In this document: positions 1 through 7,147 of the stretch, in pieces | Layout of the letters: the number at the start of each line of letters is the position of its first letter | Position numbering within the stretch: position 1 is the stretch's first letter | The notes under the pieces: model-generated | Database searches by the model: none | Seen by the model: the letters and a program-made list of their open reading frames with translations, nothing else | Told to the model about the DNA's origin: nothing | NCBI GenBank assembly: GCA_964371655.1 | Contig: CAYJOD010000095.1 | Location: 1 to 24,368 of the forward strand | Direction: 5' to 3' | Length of the DNA stretch: 24,368 bases | Source: CAZGSN01 sp964371655 | GTDB lineage: Bacteria > Desulfobacterota > Binatia > HRBIN30 | Made by a program: the position numbers and the translations under genes

Positions 1-49
1 GGATGCTCCGGGACGCGCGCCAAGGCCGGGCTGCGAGTTGTGTGTAATG

Positions 50-117
50 ATGTGAGCCTAAGCCTAAGCCTCGCCCATGCCTTGCACAGGCAGAGGCTTA
101 GGCAAAGGCTTGGGCAA
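50..117. repeat. Inverted repeat of GCCTAA-type hexamers (family H, copy 1)
   Basis: The left arm (about 54-76) is built from AGCCTA/GCCTCG units. The right arm (about 89-115) carries the complementary AGGCTTAGGC and AGGCTTGGGC units, so the stretch can fold into an imperfect hairpin. Related hexamer hairpins occur at 1490-1612, 2778-2822 and 12862-12925. The right arm runs directly into the Shine-Dalgarno sequence of the next gene, and the arm unit GGCAAAGG supplies part of it. No protein is encoded here. Confidence 0.7.
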
Positions 118-129
118 AGGAGATAAATC

Positions 130-690
130 ATGCCGCGGATCGTACCGGTGGAGCTCGATCAAATGACTGGCGACGTACGCGCCGCGTATGAGCAAGGCCT
201 CGCCAAGTGGGGGCGGATGACCAACATGAAGCGCACGCTGCTGCACTCACTGCCGGCCTACCAGGCGCTGATGCAATGGTATCCGCTCTTCGACAGCATC
301 AAAGCGTTCCTCGGCGAACGCCTCGCCATCGTCTTTGCGCACGCCATCTCCACGGGCAGCAATTGCCTGGTCTGCACCACGTTCATGCGGCGCCTTCTGA
401 TCGACTGCGGCGAGAACCCGAACCAGCTCGTCTTGGACGAAACCGGCGATGCGCTCGTCGCCTTCGGCCGTGCCATCGTCCAGCCCGGCAACCGCGTGCC
501 CGCCGACGTCTACGACCGTATCGCCCGTGTGTTTTCGAGAGAACAGATCGTCGCCCTCACCGGATTCGCGAGCTTGATGGTCGCCACCAACATCATCAAC
601 AACGCCTTGGAGGTCGAGCTCGACGAGTATCTGTACTCGTACCGCGATGGCCAACCGCTGCCGCCAAAGGAGATGGCGCATGGCGCGTGA
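130..690 (+). CDS. Carboxymuconolactone decarboxylase / AhpD-like protein
   Basis: This 186-residue protein has the all-helical AhpD-like layout. A Cys-x-x-Cys pair (C79, C82, in NCLVC) sits after a helix holding His71. In AhpD the CxxC is followed by a His four residues on, and here that position is Met86, so a classical peroxidatic relay is doubtful. The family includes alkylhydroperoxidases and gamma-carboxymuconolactone decarboxylases, and the sequence does not decide the reaction. The start is supported by AAAGGAG at 116-122, seven bases upstream. The end overlaps the next gene by 11 bases, which suggests translational coupling and a shared pathway with the dehydrogenase. Confidence 0.85.
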   Translation: MPRIVPVELDQMTGDVRAAYEQGLAKWGRMTNMKRTLLHSLPAYQALMQWYPLFDSIKAFLGERLAIVFAHAISTGSNCLVCTTFMRRLLIDCGENPNQLVLDETGDALVAFGRAIVQPGNRVPADVYDRIARVFSREQIVALTGFASLMVATNIINNALEVELDEYLYSYRDGQPLPPKEMAHGA

Positions 691-1486
691 GTTCGACGGC
701 AAGGTTGCCTTCATTACCGGTGCGGCCCACGGCCAGGGACGCGCCGTCGCTCTGGCCCTGGCGGCGCAAGGGGCACGTATTGTCGGCTACGACATCGCCA
801 AGCAGATCGACTATCCCGGCTACGAGTTGGGCTCGGCCGACGACCTGACACGGCTGCAACGCGACGTGCAGGCGGCCGGCAGCGAGGCGCTGATGGTTGC
901 CGGCGATGTGCGCGACGACGCCGCCATCACCAAAGCCGTCGACGTCGCACTCGCCATGTTCGGCCGCATCGACATCCTCTTCAACAACGCCGGCATCTGT
1001 TTCTACGGCTACTCGCATGAGCTCAGCGAGGAAGCGTGGGACACCATGCTCGACGTCAACCTCAAGGGCGCGTGGCTGGTCGGCCGCCGCATCATTCCCG
1101 TCATGATGCAGCAGAAATCCGGAGTGATCATCAACAACGCTTCGATCGCCAGCTTCCGCGGCATGAATCGCCTCTCCCACTATGCCGCCTCGAAATGGGG
1201 CTTGACCGGCCTGACCAAGTCCTGGGCGATTGAGCTGGCGCCGTACGGCATTCGTGTTCTCTCCATCCATCCCACCGGCGTCAACACTCCGATGAACGAC
1301 GGCCTAGCCGCACTGGAAGGCAAGACGCCACGAGAGATCGCCGAAGCCTCTGCAGGCAACTTGCTGCCGGTACCGTGGATCGAGCCGGACGATATCGCCA
1401 ACGCGGTGTTGTTCCTGGCGTCGGACAAGGCGCGCTACGTCACCGGTTCGCAGTTCGTCATCGATGCGGGATTGCTGACGCGTTGA
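680..1486 (+). CDS. Short-chain dehydrogenase, probably mycofactocin-coupled type
   Basis: This is a 268-residue Rossmann-fold NAD(P)-dependent alcohol/carbonyl oxidoreductase. The cofactor loop TGAAHGQG is at 13-20, NNAG at 102-105, and the catalytic tetrad is N127, S155, Y168, K172. After the second beta strand there is an inserted segment (about 40-62, with YPGYELGSADDL). That insertion is characteristic of the SDR group proposed to hold NAD tightly and pass electrons to mycofactocin; I infer this from pattern and see no mycofactocin genes here. The ATG at 680 was preferred over an in-frame start at 647 because AAAGGAG (666-672) precedes it by seven bases and it overlaps the upstream stop. 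Substrate unknown. Confidence 0.9.
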   Translation: MAREFDGKVAFITGAAHGQGRAVALALAAQGARIVGYDIAKQIDYPGYELGSADDLTRLQRDVQAAGSEALMVAGDVRDDAAITKAVDVALAMFGRIDILFNNAGICFYGYSHELSEEAWDTMLDVNLKGAWLVGRRIIPVMMQQKSGVIINNASIASFRGMNRLSHYAASKWGLTGLTKSWAIELAPYGIRVLSIHPTGVNTPMNDGLAALEGKTPREIAEASAGNLLPVPWIEPDDIANAVLFLASDKARYVTGSQFVIDAGLLTR

Positions 1487-1489
1487 TCC

Positions 1490-1612
1490 TCAGCCTCAGC
1501 CTGCGCCTCGCCTCTGCCTTGCGATCCTACGCTGAAGGCACAGGCGAGGCAGAGGCTCAGGCTTAGGTTCGAACGGCTTCTCAGCTCTGCCTCTGCCTAC
1601 GCCTCGCCTCCA
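1490..1612. repeat. Hexamer inverted repeat between convergent genes (family H, copy 2)
   Basis: GCCTCA/GCCTGC/GCCTCT units at 1491-1520 are mirrored by AGGCGAGGCAGAGGCTCAGG at about 1543-1562, giving a long imperfect hairpin. A further array of GCCTCT/GCCTAC units follows at 1585-1611. The gap lies between two convergent genes, so the hairpin could act as a bidirectional terminator, although no T-run is attached. The second array runs into the 3' end of the minus-strand gene and provides its stop codon (TAG at 1597-1599). Confidence 0.7.
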
Positions 1613-2763
1613 GCTTGCGACGGCTCACGCACCAATCCTTCGAGCCGTTCCATGACATCGACGAACTCCTCGATCATCTCGCTCATTACGCGGCGCGTCG
1701 ATTTGGGCTCGTTCATTTGTCCAACCACCTGACCGACAAAGTACGTCGCCAGCTCACGCGCCCCGGAATCGGCTTTATGAGCGACGCGATAAATGCGACG
1801 CTGCGCTTCCGCAACCAACATGCTTTGCAGCGGCATGCCGAGCGACGCGGGTGCGTCGGGTGCCTCCCAAGCGTCGGTCCAGCTGGTTCGCAGCATGCGC
1901 GCCGGCTTGCCGGTGAGCGAGCGCGAGCGCCGCGTGTCGGCGGAAGTTGCGGCGAGGAATTTCTCCTTCACTACCGGTGACGTTTCAGCCTCGTTGGTGG
2001 TCAACCACACCGAGCCGCACCATACTCCTTCGGCCCCAAGCGCCAGGGCCGCCGCGAACTGGCGGCCGGAGGCGATGCCCCCGGCGGCGAGCACGGGTAC
2101 CGGAGCGACCGCGTCGACCACCTGCGGAACCAACACCATCGTGGCGATCTCGCCGGTGTGACCGCCGCCCTCCGTGCCTTGGGCAATGACAATGTCGACG
2201 CCGGCCGCCTTGTGCGCCACGGCGTGATCGAGCCGCCCGGCCAACGCCGCCACCGGAATCCCTTCCCCGTGCGCGCGCTCGACGAGCCACGCCGGCGGCG
2301 TGCCGAGAGCCGACGCCAGCAGCTTCACCTTGTGCTTGAAGGCGACCTCGATGAGCGGCGCCATTCTCTTGGCATCGATGCGCAGACCGGCCATGCCACG
2401 CTCTTCGCGCTTGCTGTCCGGGGCCGGCGGCGGCAATGGCGGCACGCCGTAGCGATCCAACAGCGCATCGACCCACTCGCGGTGCGCGTTCGGCACCAGC
2501 GCGCGCAGGTCGGTCGCGCTCACCCCACCGCTCTCCACCCCGACATACTTGCTCGGAATCAACAGATCGACGCCGAAGGGTCGTCCCCGGGTCTGCTCGC
2601 CGATCCAGGTCAGATCGACATCGAGCTGCTCGGGCGTATGTGCCACCGCGCCGAGCACACCGAAACCACCGGCGTTGGTCACCGCAGCGACAACGTCGCG
2701 ACAATGCGTGAATGCGAAAATGGGGAAGTCGATCCCCATGAGACGAGTTACAGTGGTGCGCAT
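1597..2763 (-). CDS. Nitronate monooxygenase-family FMN enzyme
   Basis: This 388-residue TIM-barrel flavoprotein belongs to the 2-nitropropane dioxygenase / FabK-like superfamily. Family signatures are the N-terminal substrate/FMN region with GGFGVLGAV (32-40), the motif QGTEGGGHTG (195-204) whose His202 corresponds to the usual catalytic histidine, the phosphate-binding AAGGIASG (226-233) and GVWCGSVWL (246-254). Typical members oxidise alkyl nitronates, but many act on other substrates, so the physiological role is open. The ATG at 2763 was chosen because the conserved N-terminus begins there and GGGAG lies about ten bases upstream; an open extension to 2982 crosses repeat DNA. The last codons (GGEA, stop) are read from hexamer repeat sequence. 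Confidence 0.9.
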   Translation of the reverse strand: MRTTVTRLMGIDFPIFAFTHCRDVVAAVTNAGGFGVLGAVAHTPEQLDVDLTWIGEQTRGRPFGVDLLIPSKYVGVESGGVSATDLRALVPNAHREWVDALLDRYGVPPLPPPAPDSKREERGMAGLRIDAKRMAPLIEVAFKHKVKLLASALGTPPAWLVERAHGEGIPVAALAGRLDHAVAHKAAGVDIVIAQGTEGGGHTGEIATMVLVPQVVDAVAPVPVLAAGGIASGRQFAAALALGAEGVWCGSVWLTTNEAETSPVVKEKFLAATSADTRRSRSLTGKPARMLRTSWTDAWEAPDAPASLGMPLQSMLVAEAQRRIYRVAHKADSGARELATYFVGQVVGQMNEPKSTRRVMSEMIEEFVDVMERLEGLVREPSQAGGEA

Positions 2764-2777
2764 CGAATCAATCTCCC

Positions 2778-2822
2778 TGTGCCTATGCCTATGCCCGAGT
2801 GGGAGGCTCAGGCATAGGCGTC
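2778..2822. repeat. GCCTAT-type hexamer hairpin (family H, copy 3)
   Basis: Two TGCCTA units followed by TGCCCG are mirrored by AGGCTCAGGCATAGGCG after a short loop. The hairpin lies immediately upstream of the nitronate monooxygenase start, which reads leftwards from 2763. Confidence 0.65.
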
Positions 2823-2828
2823 GGCTGC

Positions 2829-3003
2829 GCCCGAACAACTCAGTTGGAACCACGGATGGACGCGGATGAACGCGGATAAGACCAGCCAGAATCCGGACAT
2901 GCGGGGATTCAGGCAATGAATTCGTCCGGACAAAAGCGATAGGCTTCGAAACGAATTGTTTCCCTTCCGAATCCGTGTCCATCCGTGTTCATCCGCGGTT
3001 CGA
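2829..3003. repeat. Long inverted repeat, CGCGGATGAACGCGGAT type (family A, copy 1)
   Basis: The left arm (2847-2880) consists of GGATGGACGC/GGATGAACGC units. The right arm (2970-3001) carries the complementary ATCCGTGTCC/ATCCGTGTTC/ATCCGCGGTT units. The pair TCCGGAC/GTCCGGA lies in the spacer. The first 54 bases (2829-2882) recur almost unchanged at 24315-24368, and a related element lies at 5208-5366. Nothing coding was seen from 3004 to 3144. Confidence 0.85.
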
Positions 3004-3144
3004 ATTAAGGTTTTCAGGCTGAGGCAACCACGTCGATTATTCCAAGGGCCTACCCGAATTGTTGGGCAGATCGTCATACCCTCCCCGCCCTCGGGGATAT
3101 TGTTGTGACAGGTCGGAATTGCCGGGCAAAGCCGGGCGACGGAC

Positions 3145-4479
3145 CTACGCCGTCGGAGCGAGCGCCAGGGCTTCCTTCGGGACCACCACCTCGAAACGAC
3201 TGCCGGCGCCAGGGGTGCTCTCGACGTGGACCTCGCCTCCGAGCGCCGCGGCGAAGCGGCGGACGATGTACAGCCCCAAGCCGAAGCCGTCGCCGCTCGA
3301 GGTGGCGCGGGAGAAGCGCTCGAAGATGTGCGGCAGCGCTTCCTGGGAAATGCCCTCGCCGGTATCGGCGACGATCAAGCGCAGCGAGCCACTGGCCGGA
3401 TCTTCGCTGGCGGTCACCGACACCGAGCCCGATGGCGTGTGGCGCAGGGCATTGTACACCAGGTTGCGCACGATCGCTTCGAGCTTACCCCGGTCGGTGC
3501 GGACGACTAGAGGCTGGGAGGGAAGCTCCCAGTGGACTTGAACGTTCGGCTGCTGCAACGCCGGCGCAATCTCGGCGCGGACCCGATCCAGCAGATCGGC
3601 GACATCCAACTCCTCGACGGAAAGGCGCAAGGCGCCGGTCTCGATGCTGTCGAATTCGAGCAGCGTCGTCACCATATCGTTGGCCAGCTTGGATTGCCTG
3701 CGCAGGCGCTGCAGTGCAGCGTTGAGCTCGTCACCATTCGAAGGCAACCTCTCGGCGAGAGCCTCGCTGAGAAATCGAATCGCCGAGAGCGGCGTGCGTA
3801 GCTCGTGTGACAGGATCGACATCAGATCGCTCTTGGCCCGATCCGCCGCACACGCTTCGTCACGCAGGCGAGCGTTCGCCGCGGCCAGCGCCGCTTTGTG
3901 GAAGGCGTCCTCGAGGATACGCTCGCGGTAGCGTTCCATGGCGCGGGCCCCGATGGCGAGCACGAATAGGAAGGTGACCAGCGCCGAGGCGCTGTACCAG
4001 ACCGGGTATCCGGTCGTCGTACCGAGTTGCAGGACGGTCGCATACCCGACCACCGGCACGATGCTGGCCAGCAGCTGATTGCGCAGCCCCAGGGGAAACG
4101 TCACGGTGAAGCCGCCGAGCAGAATGGTCATGGACAGCACACACAGCTCGCCGCTGCCGTGCACCATCGGCGAGTAACTCAACATCGCTGCACACACGGC
4201 ACTGACACCAGCGATCGCAACGCCCACCGCCCATTGCGGCCGCCAGCGTAGCAGCGCGAGGCAGGAGCTCATGATCAAGACGTACAGAACGGCGACGATC
4301 ACGACCGCCGAGCGATGGACTGGGCGCGTGATCCATTCCATCACCCCGACATAAGCGGACAGCAGAAAGAAGGTGATCAGGCTTGGGCGCACGTGCTCGA
4401 CGACCAACCGACGCCGGTCCTCGGCTGCCACCTCGTCGAACGACGAAGCCAGGTCGATTCCTTCGGGCTTGGTGTCCAT
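3145..4479 (-). CDS. Membrane-bound sensor histidine kinase (orphan)
   Basis: This 444-residue protein has about six hydrophobic segments in residues 33-181 forming a membrane sensor region, then a linker helix. A HisKA dimerisation domain follows, with the phospho-acceptor in SHELRTP (H225), and then a HATPase_c domain with N-box N343, DTGEG (372-376) and GFGLGL (398-403). It is expected to autophosphorylate and pass phosphate to a response regulator, but none is encoded in the window and the signal is unknown. The ATG at 4479 is preferred over a TTG four codons upstream because GAGGG precedes it by five bases. It lies downstream on the same strand of two gene remnants (4525-4949). Confidence 0.93.
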   Translation of the reverse strand: MDTKPEGIDLASSFDEVAAEDRRRLVVEHVRPSLITFFLLSAYVGVMEWITRPVHRSAVVIVAVLYVLIMSSCLALLRWRPQWAVGVAIAGVSAVCAAMLSYSPMVHGSGELCVLSMTILLGGFTVTFPLGLRNQLLASIVPVVGYATVLQLGTTTGYPVWYSASALVTFLFVLAIGARAMERYRERILEDAFHKAALAAANARLRDEACAADRAKSDLMSILSHELRTPLSAIRFLSEALAERLPSNGDELNAALQRLRRQSKLANDMVTTLLEFDSIETGALRLSVEELDVADLLDRVRAEIAPALQQPNVQVHWELPSQPLVVRTDRGKLEAIVRNLVYNALRHTPSGSVSVTASEDPASGSLRLIVADTGEGISQEALPHIFERFSRATSSGDGFGLGLYIVRRFAAALGGEVHVESTPGAGSRFEVVVPKEALALAPTA

Positions 4480-4524
4480 GACTACCCTCAACCGGCCGGA
4501 GCCACACCCACAGCGTCCGTCCCG

Positions 4525-4617
4525 TTAACGAATGCGTAAAGGGCGCGCGTCCTCGCTCTCGATAAACCTCTCATCCCTGTACGCCAGCGGGCGGTCGATG
4601 GTCTCGGGCGGAGTCAT
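4525..4617 (-). pseudogene. Remnant: N-terminus of a LOG/TIGR00730-family protein
   Basis: A 30-codon reading frame starts at an ATG overlapping the previous stop as ATGA and ends in TAA at 4525-4527. Its residues include PPETIDRPLAYRDERF and SEDARPLRIR. These resemble the conserved N-terminus of LOG-family (lysine-decarboxylase-like, nucleotide 5'-monophosphate phosphoribohydrolase) proteins, which normally continue as a Rossmann fold of about 200 more residues. Here everything after the first 30 residues is missing, and the kinase gene begins 46 bases later. I read it as a deletion remnant. The match is from memory of the family and rests on a short segment. Confidence 0.5.
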
Positions 4618-4949
4618 GAGGACTTCACCCGCGCATGGCCATCGATCGCCGAGTCTTTGTTGACAATGGCGTCAACGTCGGCCACCGCCACCAGGATCTT
4701 CACCGCGCCACCCGCGTCCGGCACCGCGACCGAGAGCTGGTCGAGGTCACGCGAATCATCGTTGTCGATCGACGCCCACAGCAGACTCCGCAAGTCGCGG
4801 ATGGTGGTGCCACTCGCCGTGGCCGCCGTGGTGATGGCATCGGCCTGCGCGAGAACCGCGGCAGAGAAGTCCGGCAGCATCCCACGCTGAAGCATCGCTC
4901 GTCGCGCAATGCATTTTAGCTGGCTGCGAGCAGGTATGGCTTGATTCAT
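4614..4949 (-). pseudogene. Truncated RNB-domain ribonuclease
   Basis: This frame of 111 codons starts with a plausible N-terminus and contains the opening of the RNase II/R catalytic (RNB) domain. The signature SIDNDDSRDLDQL holds the Asp cluster that binds magnesium, followed by ILVAVADVDAIV. RNB-family exoribonucleases of this kind are normally about 450 residues or more. This one stops after HARVKSS, where a family member would continue through the rest of the barrel and the S1 domain. Its TGA overlaps the ATG of the adjacent LOG-like remnant, so one deletion may have fused the two genes. Retained function is unlikely because most of the active site is absent. Confidence 0.72.
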
Positions 4950-5039
4950 CGAGAAAGAATAGTCCGCGCACGGGTCGCCGCCTAGGGGCGTCGACCCGGA
5001 GCCTCGTCGAGGAGGATACCCGGCACGCGGGCTTAGTAC

Positions 5040-5190
5040 TGCCGTTCACAAGTTCGGTGACATAGGTAGGCCGATCCCCGTTCGCCCCGAGTAGACCGCG
5101 TTTTTCCAGCGGCCGTATCGAGGGGCTGCGCGCCATTCGCCGTGCCGCGATGTCCCTCGATACGCCGTCGAACTTGTGAACAGCACTACT
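5040..5190. repeat. Nested inverted repeat (family K)
   Basis: The outer arms are a perfect 13-base pair, GTTCACAAGTTCG at 5044-5056 and CGAACTTGTGAAC at 5169-5181. The inner arms are GTATCGAGGG at 5115-5124 and CCCTCGATAC at 5154-5163. The unit is therefore an outer stem enclosing an inner stem-loop. It lies upstream of the truncated ribonuclease and next to a family A element. No open reading frame worth calling was seen in the 4950-5470 gap. Confidence 0.8.
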
Positions 5191-5207
5191 CAGCCGGAAA
5201 AGAACAG

Positions 5208-5366
5208 TTGAACCGCGGATGAACGCGGATGGACGCGGATGAAGCAAGAGGAGCTTGGGGGAATTGCTGATTGGCCCCTCGGTGTCTCGACGCATTTCGA
5301 TACCTGCGTACGCGAGCCGAAGTACCGGCAATCCGCGTCAATCCGTGTTCATCCGCGGTTCCAATT
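5208..5366. repeat. Long inverted repeat (family A, copy 2)
   Basis: The left arm (5208-5240) reads as GAACCGCGGATGAACGCGG followed by ATGGACGCGGAT. The right arm (5331-5366) is its near-complement, ending ATCCGTGTTCATCCGCGGTT. The arms match those of the element at 2829-3003, while the spacer is unrelated. A separate perfect hairpin, GGCATCGGC with GCCGATGCC, follows just downstream at about 5383-5405. Confidence 0.85.
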
Positions 5367-5470
5367 GATGTTTTCGAGCTCAGGCATCGGCTCGACGCCG
5401 ATGCCGTTCCACCATCGCGTCTTTTCAGACGGACCGGCGCGGCCTAACCTGTTCCCCACGGAGGTTCGAC

Positions 5471-6076
5471 ATGGCCAAGGTACTCGTCGTCTACTACAGC
5501 ACCTACGGACACGTCGCTACGATGGCGCGAGCGGTCGCCGAGGGCGCGGCTTCGGTGTCGGGAACTGAGGTCGCGCGGAAGCGAGTTCCGGAGTTGATGT
5601 CGCAAGAGGTCTTGCAGCGCATCGGCGCCAAGACTGATCCGGACACTCCCATCGCGACGACGGCGGAGTTACCGGAGTACGACGCAATCATCTTCGGCAC
5701 GCCGACCCGCTTCGGCAACATGGCGGCACAGATGCGCAACTTTCTCGACCAGACAGGCGGCCTGTGGGCCAAAGGTGCCCTCGTCGGCAAGGTCGGCAGC
5801 GTCTTCGCGAGCACCGGGACTCAGCACGGCGGCCAGGAAACGACGATCACCTCCTTTCACACCACGCTGCTCCACCACGGCATGGTGATCGTCGGCGTCC
5901 CATACTCCATACCCGAGCTCAGCAGCATCTCCGAGGTGAGCGGTGGAACTCCGTACGGCGCCACGACCATCGCCGGCCCCGACGGCAAGCGGCAGCCGAG
6001 CCCCGCGGAATTGTCCATCGCGAGACACCAGGGCCACCACGTCGCAGCCATCGCCGCGAAACTCGCGAGAGCCTGA
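5471..6076 (+). CDS. wrbA: NAD(P)H:quinone oxidoreductase, WrbA type
   Basis: This 201-residue flavodoxin-like protein has the usual WrbA length. The FMN-phosphate loop (STYGHVATMA) follows the first beta strand. GTPTRFGNM and the loop around STGTQHGGQE complete the FMN and quinone pocket. WrbA tetramers reduce quinones by two electrons and so avoid semiquinone formation. GGAGG at about 5460-5464 precedes the ATG. The pirin gene starts 29 bases after its stop on the same strand, so the two probably form an operon for redox defence or aromatic/quinone handling. Confidence 0.95.
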   Translation: MAKVLVVYYSTYGHVATMARAVAEGAASVSGTEVARKRVPELMSQEVLQRIGAKTDPDTPIATTAELPEYDAIIFGTPTRFGNMAAQMRNFLDQTGGLWAKGALVGKVGSVFASTGTQHGGQETTITSFHTTLLHHGMVIVGVPYSIPELSSISEVSGGTPYGATTIAGPDGKRQPSPAELSIARHQGHHVAAIAAKLARA

Positions 6077-6105
6077 GCGGCGCTCGCGACGGGAGGGATT
6101 TGTCG

Positions 6106-6804
6106 ATGATCACCGTACGTCGATCGGCGCAGCGCGGCCACTTCAACTTCGGTTGGTTGGACACGCGTCATACGTTTTCCTTTGGGGAGTACTTGGACCC
6201 CGCGCACATGGGGTTCCGGAGCCTGCGCGTCATCAATGAAGACCGGGTGCAACCAGGTGAGGGTTTTCCCACGCACGGGCACCGCGACATGGAGATTCTG
6301 ACCTTCGTCGTCGCCGGCAGCCTGGAACACCGCGACAGCCTCGGCAACGGCTCGGTCATTCGCCCCGGCGACGTGCAGCGCATGAGTGCAGGAACCGGGG
6401 TGCAGCACAGCGAGTCCAATGCGTCAGCCAATGAGCCCGTGCACCTCTTCCAGGTGTGGATCATCCCGCAATATCCTGGCGGGGTCCCCAGCTACGAACA
6501 GAAGTCATTCGCAGCGCCGGCTCAACCGCCGGAGTTGCGACTGGTCGCCACAAGCGACGGCCGCGATGGCTCGGTCACCGTGCATCAGGACGTCGCCGTT
6601 TACCTGGGGGAGATTGGCGCCGCTCAGTCGGTCACCCACGAGTTGGATGCGAAGCGCCACGCGTGGGTGCAGATCATCCGGGGCGACATATCCGTGAATG
6701 GAGCGTCGCTGGCGTCGGGTGACGGCGCAGCCATCAGCGCGGAACGCCGGCTGGAGTCGGTCGCGACGCTACCCTCCCAGCTGCTGCTGTTTGATCTTGC
6801 CTGA
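6106..6804 (+). CDS. Pirin-family cupin protein
   Basis: This 232-residue bicupin of the pirin family has an N-terminal cupin with the metal-binding set H57, H59, H101 and E103. These positions match the ligands described for E. coli YhhW and human pirin. Bacterial pirins such as YhhW can show quercetin 2,3-dioxygenase activity; the natural substrate here is not shown. Recognisable blocks are GEGFPTHGHRDMEILT and MSAGTGVQHSE. The start at 6106 is supported by GGGAGGG at 6091-6097; longer readings extend into wrbA in another frame. It probably shares a transcript with wrbA. Confidence 0.94.
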   Translation: MITVRRSAQRGHFNFGWLDTRHTFSFGEYLDPAHMGFRSLRVINEDRVQPGEGFPTHGHRDMEILTFVVAGSLEHRDSLGNGSVIRPGDVQRMSAGTGVQHSESNASANEPVHLFQVWIIPQYPGGVPSYEQKSFAAPAQPPELRLVATSDGRDGSVTVHQDVAVYLGEIGAAQSVTHELDAKRHAWVQIIRGDISVNGASLASGDGAAISAERRLESVATLPSQLLLFDLA

Positions 6805-6941
6805 TCGTGTTGCGATTCAGGATTTGTCAGCCTACGAATTCCTTGTGAAGTCACGATGCCAAGAGCCTTTGATCTGTTCGACAAGTCGATCGTCGTCGTT
6901 CTCCTGGCAATGCTCAGGATCTACAAAGAAAAGGATACATC

Positions 6942-6997
6942 GGTGGCGCAGGCGTCCCTGCCTGCGCCGCTGGGCAGGCACGGAGGCCTGCCCCACC
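6942..6997. repeat. GC-rich double hairpin with closing stem (family L)
   Basis: An outer GGTGG...CCACC pair encloses two hairpins. The first uses GGCGCAGGC and GCCTGCGCC, the second GGGCAGGC and GCCTGCCC, so a three-way junction is possible. It lies in the 6805-7147 gap. I see no other structure there and no credible gene; a 54-codon frame at 6856-7020 runs through the hairpins. Confidence 0.7.
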
Positions 6998-7147
6998 ATC
7001 GACTGCTTTTTGAGGGCTAGCGCATTGCTCCGGCGCGACGATGCAGAGCCTCGCAGTCTTGCGTGGACAATCCTCACGAGCTTCTGTCGCTCACCTCCGA
7101 TCCGGATGCATTCCTTAAGAGCTTCGGCGCGTGAAGAGACTTGGTGA

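Noticed and set aside
1597..2982. Upstream start at 2982 for the nitronate monooxygenase
   Set aside because: The extra 73 codons are read through family H and A repeats; the conserved N-terminus begins at 2763 behind a ribosome site.
3004..3144. Possible tRNA or riboswitch between the repeat and the kinase
   Set aside because: No T-loop GTTCRA, acceptor pairing or known aptamer pattern could be found by eye.
6856..7020. A 54-codon plus-strand frame beginning MPRAFDLFDKS
   Set aside because: Its second half is read through the GC-rich palindrome at 6942-6997 and there is no clear ribosome site, so it is not called as a gene.
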